Of a stretch of 64,000 nt of DNA, positions 41,830 through 50,309 are shown one piece after another (the first letter of the stretch is position 1; every line of letters begins with the position of its first letter). This DNA is from Candidatus Competibacteraceae bacterium (GTDB lineage: Bacteria > Pseudomonadota > Gammaproteobacteria > Competibacterales > Competibacteraceae). The notes beneath the pieces were generated by a model. That model was not told where the DNA came from. It searched no databases and saw nothing but the letters and a program-made list of their open reading frames with translations. Made by a program: the position numbers and the translations under genes. The stretch spans positions 3,297,001 to 3,361,000 of the forward strand of contig CP065007.1 in the NCBI GenBank assembly GCA_016699715.1, in the 5' to 3' direction.

Positions 41830-42070
41830 ATTGCGAATAGCGCCGACGTGATCCGGGTGGTCGCCAGGTCTGAGCATTGCCGCTGGGTTTCGACCCCCAG
41901 ATGGCGCCGGGTTTCTTCAAAGGTGACTTCCACGTCCCAGCGTTGGACCCACCGCGCGACGATGGTGACCACGGGGAGATCCAAGTCGGCACTGAAGACC
42001 GCCATCGGCGGGTACTGACGGTGAGATCGACCACCAGTACCCCGCGAATGGCGCCCAGATCGCTATCATG
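41830..42070 (-). pseudogene. IS701-family transposase fragment
   Basis: The minus strand encodes 'PVVTIVARWVQRWDVEVTFEETRRHLGVETQRQCSDLA', the C-terminal catalytic signature of IS701-type DDE transposases. The frame breaks upstream ('IRGVLVVDLTVSTRRWRSS') and nothing of the N-terminal half is present. It is a short relic between the truncated hydrolase and the DUF1254 gene. The stretch 41736-41829 is not identified. Confidence 0.65.
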
Positions 42071-42201
42071 GCTGCCGGCGGAGGCCTCCTCATCGGGGTG
42101 CCCTCTGGGTTGGGCCGCCCGAGCAGGATACTCCCAGGATGCTTCTGCCCACTTTAGCCTCGCCTCAAACCATCAAAATAGCCAAAGTCCAGTTTTTCGC
42201 C

Positions 42202-44073
42202 TCACTTGACCAGCTCGATCTCGCTCGGTCGCCAAGTCTTGTCGAAGAAGGCTGGCAGCGGGCTGTAGAGTCGCAGGATGGTGAACCAGCCCTTCTTCGG
42301 GTCGGTCTGGATCCAGTTGCCCTTTGCCACGCCTTCGGGTTTCTTTGGCGCGAAAAACACGGTGGTCGATCCGTCTTCGGTCGTCACCGCCGCCGGGGTC
42401 GGATAGCTCTGGGAACCCGCGCGCGGGTATTTCTGCGGCGTCAGTAGCATCGACCGGGTCTGGTTGTCGTAGACCGTGAAGGACCAGAACGCCGCCGCCG
42501 GGATATCCTTGGGTAGCGTCACCTTGTAGGTCTTGGCGCCGTCGAACGGTTTTCCGTCGCGGTCGAGGAAGCCCATCAGGTATTGCGAGCCCACACCGGG
42601 GATGCGCATAACCATCGCCGGGCTGTCGAGCGTATAGGCGTAGTAGAACGCCGCGCGGCTGTCGAGTGTGCGGGCCCCGGTCGGCGGGAAGGGCTTGAAC
42701 ATGCCGTCTTCGAACAGCGGTGGTGGGGTCTCGAACAGGGCGCCGCCTTCGAAGAGCATGTTGCCCCAGTGCGAGCCCTCGTAATAGGCCCAGTCCGGAT
42801 GCTGATCGGCGAACTGCCATTGCAGCGCCCGGCCGGCGGCCTGCCCCACGGCGGCGGCGTCGCCAAGAACCTTCTTCATCCGCTCGTCGGGTTTGAACGC
42901 CTTGCCATGCACGATCCCGATGGCCGCAAGCTGACCCGCAAGCTCAACGTCATAGCTGGTGGCCGGCTCGTTCTGGACATTCTCGTTGATCATCTCGAAG
43001 AAGCCGAAATCGCTGGGCGGGATGGTGTTAAACGACCTCCCGCTGGCATTGATGAACTTCATCTCGGGGATCTTCGGCTCGCCGGCCAGCTTGACCTTTC
43101 CTTCCAGTGCCTCGGCGATGGGCGTTCCATAGCTGCCGGGCACATAGGGATAGATCTTCAGGTTCTGCTTGATGTTCTCGACCGCGGGCTTGGGGTCGTT
43201 GCCGTCCTTGATGAAGGCCCGCAGGGCATAGAGGATCGTATTGGTCTTGGCATGGGCCACGAAATAGCCGCCCTCGGGCAGCGGGCCGTCATACTCCGGG
43301 CCGACGATCAGGTACTTGCCGCCCAGACCACGATCCGGTCCCGGCTTGCCCATGTCGATCACCCACTGGAACCACATGTCGTTGATCGCGCCGAGCCCGT
43401 CGCTCGGCTGGTCGATCACCACCGGCCCCTTCGACAGGTCGATCCAGCCCAGGTAATAGACCGTGTCGGCATTCGCGGTCAGGAACAGCGAGTTTGCATC
43501 CATCAGCTGTTCGAAGATGACGATGTCGCCGCTCTTTGCGCCGACGCTCTGGAAACCCTTAACGAGTCCCAGGGCCGAGGCGCCGCGAAAGCTGTTGTTG
43601 TAGACGTTCAGCGCGCGGGTGAAGTCCAGGGTGTCATAAACCTTCTCGGCGGTCTCCGCGCTCGGCACACCGTCCTTGAACTCCAGCTTGCCGATACGGG
43701 TCTCGACCGAATCCGGGGCCGAGAGAGATTGGAGCGTTTTGTCGTTGACCTCCGCGCTAACCGCCGGGGTACCCGCGGCGGCGATGCTCAGCTTGTCGCC
43801 GACCTTGATCTGGTTCGATGACAGCTTGTTTCGCGTCTTCAGCGTATCCACCGGGATCTCGAAACGCTCACCGATCGCGATCAGATCGTCGCCCTCGACC
43901 ACCATGTAGGTGGCGGTGATGGTGTCGTATAGACCTCGGGCGTGGTTCCGCGGTCCCTGGTCGGCGGCCTGCGCGCCGCCGCCAACCAGACAGGCCGCCA
44001 ATGCCAGAATCAAGAAGACAGCTTTAAATCCTGTAAGGGGTGCTCTCAAGAGCAATGTTTCTTTGATTTGCAT
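42202..44073 (-). CDS. LysM-DUF1254-DUF1214 exported protein
   Basis: This 623-residue protein has a signal peptide (about 1-36, ending AQA-AD), a LysM-like region (about 50-100: 'YMVVEGDDLIAIGERFEIPVDTLKTRNKLSSNQIKVGDKL'), a DUF1254 domain (about 165-290: 'YLGWIDLSKGPVVIDQPSD', 'KYLIVGPEYDGPLPEGGYFV') and a DUF1214 domain at the C-terminus ('KVTLPKDIPAAAFWSFTVYDNQTRSMLLTPQKYPRAGSQ'). The family is exported and of unknown biochemical function. It lies among IS relics with no operon partner and may have been acquired horizontally. Confidence 0.85.
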   Translation of the reverse strand: MQIKETLLLRAPLTGFKAVFLILALAACLVGGGAQAADQGPRNHARGLYDTITATYMVVEGDDLIAIGERFEIPVDTLKTRNKLSSNQIKVGDKLSIAAAGTPAVSAEVNDKTLQSLSAPDSVETRIGKLEFKDGVPSAETAEKVYDTLDFTRALNVYNNSFRGASALGLVKGFQSVGAKSGDIVIFEQLMDANSLFLTANADTVYYLGWIDLSKGPVVIDQPSDGLGAINDMWFQWVIDMGKPGPDRGLGGKYLIVGPEYDGPLPEGGYFVAHAKTNTILYALRAFIKDGNDPKPAVENIKQNLKIYPYVPGSYGTPIAEALEGKVKLAGEPKIPEMKFINASGRSFNTIPPSDFGFFEMINENVQNEPATSYDVELAGQLAAIGIVHGKAFKPDERMKKVLGDAAAVGQAAGRALQWQFADQHPDWAYYEGSHWGNMLFEGGALFETPPPLFEDGMFKPFPPTGARTLDSRAAFYYAYTLDSPAMVMRIPGVGSQYLMGFLDRDGKPFDGAKTYKVTLPKDIPAAAFWSFTVYDNQTRSMLLTPQKYPRAGSQSYPTPAAVTTEDGSTTVFFAPKKPEGVAKGNWIQTDPKKGWFTILRLYSPLPAFFDKTWRPSEIELVK

Positions 44074-44096
44074 TCGTGGTATCTCCTTGGATAGCA

Positions 44097-44866
44097 GTGG
44101 ACCCTATAAATTGGACAGCGCGATCAGTGGGCCTTCGGGTCAAGCCGCCGGTCTGGCGGCGGTCCCGCAGTACACGCTGTCCGGCGTGCGCCGGTCAAGT
44201 GGCGGGTGTCGTCGCTCCGTGTGGTAGAAGGCGAAGTGGCGGCCCAATGACGCCCGTGCAACAGCGATGCGGTCATCGGCTTTCAGGTATACCGCCTCGT
44301 ACTTCACACTGCGCCACAGGCGCTCGATGAAGACGTTATCCGAACCCACCAGCCCTTGTCATCCATGCTGCTGCGGAGGTCATGCTGTTTGAGAGCGTCG
44401 GTGAAGTCCTCGCTCGTGAACGGGTTGCCTGGGTCGGCATTGAAGATCTCCGGGACGCCATGCGGTTCGATCGCTGCCTCCAAGGCGTCGACACAGCAGC
44501 TCGCATCCAGCGTGTTGGACACGAGCCACGACAGCACCTTGCGCGAGTACCCGTCCATGACCGCGACCCGAATGCACAACGCCCCGGGCCATCGGGATAT
44601 CCGTGATATCCGTCGATGCATTGCTCAGCTGCTGCTGCCAGTCACTGATCTGATGGGCATGCCCGCCGAGCTTCTTGACCCGCTCCGCCATCGTCCACTC
44701 ACCCTGAATAGCCGCCAAGGCAACCTTGGCCTTGAATTCAGGTGAATACGTCCGTGTCTCCCCCTTCTCATCGCTTCTCTCCAGCGCGCGGTGCTCATAA
44801 AACGCCCTGGGCGCCGCGCGATCAAGATCGTATCCGCCGTGCCTATGCATGGCGCGACCCGCGTTA
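44097..44866 (-). pseudogene. Degenerate IS3-family element (orfA/orfB pieces)
   Basis: Pieces of an IS3-type transposase occur in several frames: an OrfA part 'TYSPEFKAKVALAAIQGEWTMAERVKKLGGHAHQISDWQQQL', and OrfB parts 'VAVMDGYSRKVLSWLVSNTLDASCCVDALEAAIEPHGVPEIFNADPG' and 'NVFIERLWRSVKYEAVYLKADDR'. OrfA runs directly into late OrfB, so an internal deletion and frameshifts have occurred. The left end near 44097 (TGGACCCTATAAATTGGACA) resembles an IS3-type terminus. The right side is cut by the IS630 insertion at 44866. Confidence 0.75.
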
Positions 44867-44888
44867 TACAAATTACTAATAGATTTTA

Positions 44889-45106
44889 CTACTTTAGTGC
44901 GGATAAAATAAAATCAAAACTGGTCAAAAAAATCACTTCGCTTGGGAGAAGCGATTGAATGAGTTCATCCACTTTTTTACGTAGTTCATCTAGGGTTTTT
45001 AAATTGATCCAACACAATTGATCTTTCATTGATTGCCAAACACGCTCAATGGGGTTCACATCGGGACTGTAAGGCGGTTGGAATAATAAAACGACATTAT
45101 CGGGAA
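44889..45106 (-). pseudogene. IS630 transposase, C-terminal part
   Basis: The minus strand encodes 'DNVVLLFQPPYSPDVNPIERVWQSMKDQLCW', the 'YSPxxNPIE' catalytic-Glu signature of IS630 transposases, and the stop. It is separated from the middle part by the IS1595 insertion. Confidence 0.85.
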
Positions 45107-46238
45107 AGGGGGTGTCCATCTGAGTGCGGTAAGCACAAAATGTAGGGATGACGAAGCAGCTTCCTGCCTCTGCTCTCCAGGGCGGTCACGATTACCCGCG
45201 TGACTATGCCGAGTTGTGCGCGTGGTTTCCCGATGATGACGCCTGTCTCGACTATCTTGATTGGCTGCGCTGGCCAGACGGTTTCGTTTGCCCGCGCTGC
45301 GGAACCACCAAGAGTTGGCGGATGAGTGACGGGCGGTTTTGGTGTGAACGCTGCAGGCGTCGTGTGTCGGTGACCACGGGGACGATCTTCCACCGCACTC
45401 GTACACCGCTGACGGTTTGGTTCGCTGTTGCCTGGTACATGACCTCGGCGAAGAATGGGGTTTCGGCCAAGACGCTTCAGCGCCTGTTGGGCTTCGGCTC
45501 CTACCAGACGGCGTGGACGATGCTGCACCGCTTTCGCACGGCGATGGTTCGTCCAGATCGCGATCGCCTGAGCGGTGAGGTGGAAGTTGATGAAACCCTG
45601 GTTGGCGGTGAAGAACATGGCGGCAAGCGTGGCCGTGGTGCGGGACGCAAGTCGCTGGTTGCGGTCGCCATCGAGCTGCGATCTCCCAAGGGCTTCGGAC
45701 GGGTACGGATGCTTTGTGTTCCTGATGCGTCGGGCGCAAGTTTGGTGCCATTCGTCTGCGATGCCGTGGCGCGCGGGGCCACCGTGTTGACCGATGGCTG
45801 GAGTGGCTACCACGATCTCGCCACTCACGGATTGATTCATCGACGGACTATCGTCTCCGATAGCGGTGATCCTGCTCACGTCTCCATGCCCGGTGTCCAC
45901 AGGGTGGCTGCCTTGCTCAAACGATGGCTTCTCGGCACCCACCAAGGCGCCGTCGAGTCCGATCATCTGCAAGGCTACCTTGACGAGTTTGCGTTTCGAT
46001 TCAATCGGCGTCATTCTGCATTTCGTGGACTGTTGTTCCGGCGGCTCCTCGAACAAGCCGTGCAAACAGGTCCCATGACCTACCACTCGCTGGTGGCAAA
46101 CCCATCGCCGAAGCTCATCCCCCCGTGCCCGCTGTCAGCGCATCAGCTGAGCCCGGCGTCGCTTGCTGTCACCTCGTCAGTTCGCCCGTGGCGAGACTAC
46201 AACAGGTAGGGATTACCGCACTCAGATGGACACCCCCT
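45107..46238 (+). mobile_element. Complete IS1595-family insertion sequence
   Basis: The 1132-bp element has perfect terminal inverted repeats of about 26 bp beginning AGGGGGTGTCCATCTGAGTG, and an 8-bp target duplication ATCGGGAA on both sides (45099-45106 and 46239-46246). The duplication size fits IS1595. It is inserted in the IS630 transposase gene. Confidence 0.92.
45148..46209 (+). CDS. IS1595-family transposase
   Basis: This 353-residue ISXO2-like transposase has an N-terminal zinc ribbon ('FVCPRCGTTKSWRMSDGRFWCERCRRRVS') and a DDE/DNE domain: 'GEVEVDETLVGG' (first Asp), 'ATVLTDGWSGYHDLATHG' (second Asp) and a C-terminal 'DHLQGYLDEFAFRFNRR' segment. The gene is intact and fills the element. 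It is probably functional. Confidence 0.92.
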   Translation: MTKQLPASALQGGHDYPRDYAELCAWFPDDDACLDYLDWLRWPDGFVCPRCGTTKSWRMSDGRFWCERCRRRVSVTTGTIFHRTRTPLTVWFAVAWYMTSAKNGVSAKTLQRLLGFGSYQTAWTMLHRFRTAMVRPDRDRLSGEVEVDETLVGGEEHGGKRGRGAGRKSLVAVAIELRSPKGFGRVRMLCVPDASGASLVPFVCDAVARGATVLTDGWSGYHDLATHGLIHRRTIVSDSGDPAHVSMPGVHRVAALLKRWLLGTHQGAVESDHLQGYLDEFAFRFNRRHSAFRGLLFRRLLEQAVQTGPMTYHSLVANPSPKLIPPCPLSAHQLSPASLAVTSSVRPWRDYNR

Positions 46239-46246
46239 ATCGGGAA

Positions 46247-46596
46247 TTACGAGTTTTTTGGCAGAATGAAAGCGACCGTTATCCAATTGAATTACGTTGA
46301 GGCTGTGCGGATAAGTTTTAGAAAATTCATTCAAAAACCACTGAAAGCAATCAGCATCTAAATGGGAAAATTCTAAAAAGAAGTTTTCGCCACTCAGTGG
46401 CTCAATGGCACCATAGAGCCAAAATGATTGAAAGGTCCATTGAACTGGACCAACTGGCTTAATCCCCAGTGCGGTGATGACCCGCCGGGTGATCGTTTTT
46501 AATCCAAAGCGACTTTCATCTTGGCACCAATACCGTAAAGGCCGGACCGCTTCATTTTCAACTTGCTGAAGAATATCAATTAATTCAAGTTGTCGT
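46247..46596 (-). pseudogene. IS630 transposase, middle part
   Basis: The minus strand encodes 'ENEAVRPLRYWCQDESRFGLKTITRRVITALGIKPVGPVQWTFQSFWLYGAIEPLSGENFF', including the first catalytic Asp region (CQDES). It lies between the IS4 and IS1595 insertions and is in the second reading frame of the transposase. Confidence 0.8.
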
Positions 46597-47916
46597 CATT
46601 GTACAGGACAAAAATAACTTGCTGAAAATTAAGATAAAAAATAACAGCTATTTTGAGGGTAGTAGGATCGCGAGGTTGCTGTTATCATAACTAATTGATT
46701 GATAACATTAATTCTAAAACAGGCGAGGTTAATTCCGTGAATTCCCCTTTTTTAATACCCGGCACTTTGCAGAAATGCTTCATCATCATTTTCACTGGAA
46801 CCGAGCGCGTATCTCTTGCATTGTCTATTTAATTATCGGAATCATCCAGATGGGAACGGTCAATCTCGCAAAGATTGCTGTCACCTTTCCTGGGCGTGCG
46901 CAACCGGCCTCTCATTACAAACGCCTTCAACGACTTTTTTGTCAATTTTCTCTAGACCTGAATCAAGTCGCCCGGTTCATTGCCAGTCTCATTCCTGTGC
47001 TTCAGTTCAAATTGACACTCGATAGAACCAATTGGAAATATGGTGATGTCAATATCAATTACCTTGTTTTAGGAGTCGTCTATCGCGGATCTGCTTTTCC
47101 TATACTATGGGTTGCTTTAGATAAAAAAGGCAACTCAAATACCCAAGAAAGAATAGCATTAATGAATCGATTCCTTACGATTTTCGGCCCGCAAATGATC
47201 GCCTGCTTGTTTGCGGATCGCGAGTTTATTGGGATTCAATGGTTTGGTTATCTTATTGAAAATCAAATTAAATTCGTAATACGCATCAAAAAGAATACGC
47301 GAATCTCTAACTCCCGAGGGGTCCCCGTCTCCGCCGAAAATCTTTTTCGAGGCCTACCCCGTGGCAGCGCTCTGGTTTTATCGGGCCAACGAACCGTATG
47401 GGGGCACTCTCTTTATGTGATTGGTCTGAAAATGGCCAACGGTGAATTCGTTATTCTCGCAACGCAAGAACAACCGGAAACCGCGTTGGAAAATTATAAG
47501 GAACGCTGGCCGATCGAAACGCTTTTCATTTGCTTAAAAACTCGGGGATTCGATCTGGAATCCACCCATATAACTGACCCCCAGCGACTTGAAAAATGGA
47601 TGGCTTTTCTCGCTATTGCATTTAGTTGGGCGCATATTATTGGTGAATGGCGCCATGAAATTAAACCGATCAAGATCAAAAAACATGGCCGTCCCACCCA
47701 AAGTCTTTTTCGCTATGGATTAGATTATTTGAGAAGTTGTTTATTTCATCACCAAGAATCCGCCCGGCAATACGCTTTTCATCAGGCACTGGAGTCGCTC
47801 TTTAAACGGTTGGGATCGAGCCCTCAAAATCGCTGTTTTCTACCTCTAACCAATACGCCACCCGGCAGAATTTTAACGTAAATTCATTTGGTTAGATGAT
47901 TTTGTCCTGTACAATG
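46597..47916 (+). mobile_element. IS4-family element, copy 1 (1320 bp)
   Basis: The ends are CATTGTACAGGACAAAA and its inverse. The 9-bp duplication AGTTGTCGT flanks it (46588-46596 and 47917-47925). It is inserted in the IS630 transposase gene, opposite to its direction. Two other 1320-bp copies lie at 53280 and 62484. Confidence 0.93.
46775..47881 (+). CDS. IS4-family transposase, copy 1
   Basis: This 368-residue DDE transposase contains 'FKLTLDRTNWKYGDVNINYLVLGVVY' (first Asp), 'IACLFADREFIGIQWFGYL' (second Asp) and the IS4 'Y-(2)-R-(3)-E-(6)-K' type block 'YKERWPIETLFICLKTRGFDLE'. The element and gene are AT-rich compared with the chromosome. It is intact and differs from the other two copies at very few residues (here KNTRIS and ENYKE). 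Confidence 0.93.
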   Translation: MLHHHFHWNRARISCIVYLIIGIIQMGTVNLAKIAVTFPGRAQPASHYKRLQRLFCQFSLDLNQVARFIASLIPVLQFKLTLDRTNWKYGDVNINYLVLGVVYRGSAFPILWVALDKKGNSNTQERIALMNRFLTIFGPQMIACLFADREFIGIQWFGYLIENQIKFVIRIKKNTRISNSRGVPVSAENLFRGLPRGSALVLSGQRTVWGHSLYVIGLKMANGEFVILATQEQPETALENYKERWPIETLFICLKTRGFDLESTHITDPQRLEKWMAFLAIAFSWAHIIGEWRHEIKPIKIKKHGRPTQSLFRYGLDYLRSCLFHHQESARQYAFHQALESLFKRLGSSPQNRCFLPLTNTPPGRILT

Positions 47917-47925
47917 AGTTGTCGT

Positions 47926-48418
47926 GGAAGTTTTTTTTAAAAGAAACCACCGCCTCTTCATGGCGATGAACGCTCGTTGGCCGCGCCACTTTAAGTTTTG
48001 CTTTGAGTTGATAACGAACGACTTGATGCACTGTTGAATAAGGAATATCGACCTCGTATTCCTGGAGAAGCCACTGCTGGATTTGTCCGTAACTATGAAA
48101 TCCATGAGTCGGATCGTCCAGACGGCGCTGGAGTGCCTCTCTCATAGCTTCGGTAATTCTCGAACGACGGCCGCCATGATAATTCCACTGCAACAGCCCG
48201 ATTAAGCCTTGGGTACGATATACTTTGAGCCACTTGACAATGACGGATTTCGATCGCCATAAATGATCGGCTAACTCTTGTAAAGAATGAAAAATCTCAC
48301 TTTTAATCCAATATAGAATTTGTAATCGCTCTCGAAACTTGGCGTGAGTTTGTTCATTCATTATGCGCTTTAGTTCTTCGGAGGATTCGTGGATTTCGAC
48401 TTGTAATGAGCGGCTCAT
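47926..48418 (-). pseudogene. IS630 transposase, N-terminal part
   Basis: This fragment encodes the helix-turn-helix half of an IS630 transposase ('LQELADHLWRSKSVIVKWLKVYRTQGLIGLLQWNYHGGRRSRITEAMREALQRRLDDP'). It ends at 'SFKKNF', at a run of eight A where IS630 genes often shift frame, and is then interrupted by IS4. The start is the ATG at 48418. Confidence 0.85.
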
Positions 48419-48436
48419 GACTGGATCATTCAACCA

Positions 48437-48544
48437 CTATGCACTGAAAGTGCATAGAATGCTTTAGAGACTGAAAGTCTCGGTTTCAGCTAAAGCTGAC
48501 TGAAAGGTGCAAGCTGATAGCTTGTGTTTGATGACTGAAAGTCA
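48437..48544. repeat. Array of five small hairpins at the IS200/IS605 3' end
   Basis: Five short palindromes follow each other: CTATGCACT-GAA-AGTGCATAG (48437-48457), GAGACT-GAA-AGTCTC (48467-48481), TCAGCT-AA-AGCTGA (48486-48499), CAAGCT-GAT-AGCTTG (48510-48524) and TGACT-GAA-AGTCA (48532-48544). All have an apex of the form CT-(2-3 nt)-AG. The last overlaps the tnpA stop codon. Confidence 0.85.
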
Positions 48545-48976
48545 CTCGATCAAAAAATTATCATCCCGATGATTTGGATGATTTTCATGGCCTTTTAAAT
48601 ACTCTTGGATCATTTCATCAGTCACATGACCAGAACTGAAAGCAGCATAACCAATGCCCCAAAAATGCTTACCCCAATAGCGCTTTCCTAACTGGGGGAA
48701 CTCTTCTTGAATTCGGCGGGAAGAACGCCCCTTCATGAGTCGTACCATATCACTCACTGACAGATGCGGAGGGTAGGATACATAGAGATGGATATGATCT
48801 TTGCTGACTCGTCCCTGGATAATTTCAACTTCATTCGCATCGCATACCTGACGAATCAGTTCGCGTATCCGAATACCTACTTCCTTGGTCAGTACGTTGT
48901 ACCGATATTTTGTAATCCAGACCAAGTGAACCTTCAGCTCATGAACCGTATGTGAACCTTTGCGATAAGATCTCAT
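48542..48976 (-). CDS. tnpA: IS200/IS605 Y1 transposase TnpA
   Basis: This 144-residue single-strand transposase has the HUH pair in 'GRVSKDHIHLYVSYPP' and the C-terminal 'VTDEMIQEYLKGHENH' helix with the catalytic Tyr. The opening 'HELKVHLVWITKYRYNVL' is typical. The length is normal and no TnpB is present. It acts on single-stranded DNA hairpins at the element ends. Confidence 0.93.
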   Translation of the reverse strand: MRSYRKGSHTVHELKVHLVWITKYRYNVLTKEVGIRIRELIRQVCDANEVEIIQGRVSKDHIHLYVSYPPHLSVSDMVRLMKGRSSRRIQEEFPQLGKRYWGKHFWGIGYAAFSSGHVTDEMIQEYLKGHENHPNHRDDNFLIE

Positions 48977-49093
48977 GGCAAACCATACACTAAAAGTTTT
49001 GGACTAAAGTCCATAGTTTTTACTAGCAAACTGAGACAATAAAAGTAGGTTAAATGAGTATGATAACAAAATCTAATCGTAAATGGTATAACT

Positions 49094-49482
49094 TGCAGAA
49101 AGGGCGGGCCAGCCTGGGCCAGCAACTGGAGCGTCTAACGGAAGCCTACCTGCAAGCCATCATCCCCTTGCCCGAGTATGAGCGGCGCCGCCGCGACTTG
49201 GCGCAGCGTGACCAGGCGCTGGCGGAACAGGAGGCCCAACTCTCGGCCCAGGCCGAACGCCACGAGGAAGTGGCCGGACTGGCCATCGCCATTGAGGAGT
49301 TCTGCGCCCGCGTTCAAAGGGGGCTGGTCAATGCCACCTTCGAACAAAAGCGTCAGCTGGTCGAGCTTTTGATCGACCGGGTTATCGTGACGGATGCCGA
49401 GGTCGAAATTCGTTATGTCATCCCTACCCACCCGAGCAGCGAGCACATCCGTTTTTGTCATTTGCGTAAAGACTATTTCTGA
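49094..49482 (+). pseudogene. C-terminal fragment of a large serine recombinase
   Basis: The frame encodes 'GRASLGQQLERLTEAYLQAIIPLPEYERRRRDLAQRDQALAEQEAQL' and 'FEQKRQLVELLIDRVIVTDAEVEIRYVIP', the coiled-coil and tail of large serine recombinases. The catalytic and DNA-binding domains are missing because IS630 lies immediately upstream. It joins an IS3 remnant at its 3' side. Confidence 0.75.
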
Positions 49483-49887
49483 GACCCACAGCTGATTCGG
49501 CCGCTCGGCGTTAAACTGTCGGTTGACCTGGGCCACGGGGTACGACGTAGCCGGATCCCCCACCGTGGTGCGTATGAGCTTGCCGCGGATGACGCCGCGC
49601 AGACCCAGGCGGCGCATGAGTCGTTCGACCGTACAGCGGGCCACGGCGATGCCTTCCCGATGCAACTGCCGCCAGACCTTGTCGGCCCCATAGACCTGCA
49701 GGTTCGCTTGCCAGACCCGCTCGATGTCGATCATCAAAGTGTCATCACGCCGCGCCCGCGCGCGGCGTGCTGCTGGATCGCGTCGCCGCGCGATATGACG
49801 CCAATACCCCGATGGGGCAACCTGCAGGACCTTGCAAATCGGCTCGACCCCAAAGGCATTCCGGTACTGATCGATGAACGCCCTCAC
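49483..49887 (-). pseudogene. IS3-family OrfB, truncated
   Basis: The frame begins 'MRAFIDQYRNAFGVEPICKVLQVAPSGYWRHIARRRDP' and contains the HTH_21 segment 'YGADKVWRQLHREGIAVARCTVERLMRRLGLRG'. It stops at 'RPNQLWVS', just before the first catalytic Asp (normally 'WVxDxTY'), where unrelated sequence starts. The DDE core is lost. Confidence 0.85.
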
Positions 49888-50207
49888 GATTTGAAGCGGC
49901 GGTCGAGCTCCGCCTGGGCGAAAAACGCACTGGCCAAGCGCAGAATCTCATTGGCTTTACGGAGTTCGCGAACCTCACGTTCCAGGGTTTTGATCCGGTC
50001 CTGCTCAGCCGTACCGAGACCCTCACGCTGACCGGTATCACGCTCGTGCTGGCGGACCCACCGACGCAGTGTCTCGACGGTACAACCGATCTTGGCCGCA
50101 ATCGATACCATCGTTGCCCACTGCGATTCATACTGAGCCCTGGCTTCAAACAGCAAGCGCACAGCACGCTCCATGACCTCGGGCGAATACTTTACAGATT
50201 TCTTCAT
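49884..50207 (-). CDS. IS3-family OrfA
   Basis: This 107-residue protein has the helix-turn-helix and leucine-zipper layout of IS3 OrfA: 'KYSPEVMERAVRLLFEARAQYESQWATMVSIAAKIGCTVETLRRWVRQHERDTGQ' then 'IKTLEREVRELRKANEILRLASAFF'. Its stop overlaps the orfB start by 4 bp; the family makes OrfAB by frameshifting in this area. Confidence 0.88.
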   Translation of the reverse strand: MKKSVKYSPEVMERAVRLLFEARAQYESQWATMVSIAAKIGCTVETLRRWVRQHERDTGQREGLGTAEQDRIKTLEREVRELRKANEILRLASAFFAQAELDRRFKS

Positions 50208-50309
50208 GGCTCCATTCTCTCAAGTGATGGAGCCTCCTCAAAACCCGGGGCGGTTTAAACAGCCGCGCGGGACGTTTGATTGCGTCGTCGAACTTGATGA
50301 CGCGCGCGC

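Larger units (their letters stand above)
48429..49038 (-). mobile_element. IS200/IS605-family element with an unusual hairpin array
   Basis: Comparison with the other IS630 copy (about 61921-61990) shows that about 610 bp are inserted between GATCCAG and AATAAAAG of the IS630 leader. There are no terminal inverted repeats and no duplication, as expected for Y1 elements. A hairpin TGGACT-AA-AGTCCA lies at 49000-49013 near the upstream end, and several lie downstream of the gene. Confidence 0.88.
44867..49088 (-). mobile_element. IS630-family element carrying three nested insertions
   Basis: The ends TACAAATTACTAATAGATTT (left) and, read on the other strand, TACCATTTACGATTAGATTT (right) are imperfect inverted repeats. 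Each is flanked by TA, the IS630 target (44865-44866 and 49089-49090). The transposase gene on the minus strand is cut by IS200/IS605 (48429-49038, in the 5' leader), IS4 (46597-47916, 9-bp duplication) and IS1595 (45107-46238, 8-bp duplication). Without these the element would be about 1.2 kb. Confidence 0.85.
49483..50256 (-). mobile_element. Truncated IS3-family element
   Basis: The right end at about 50256 reads, on the minus strand, TTAAACCGCCCCGGGTTTTG, close to the usual terminus of one IS3 group. OrfA is intact and OrfB is cut where the serine recombinase fragment begins. The left end is missing. Confidence 0.75.

Noticed and set aside
48437..48544. Hairpin array considered as a CRISPR or attC array
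   Set aside because: Stems differ in sequence, units are not a constant repeat and no spacer pattern exists. Position next to tnpA ties it to the IS200/IS605 element.
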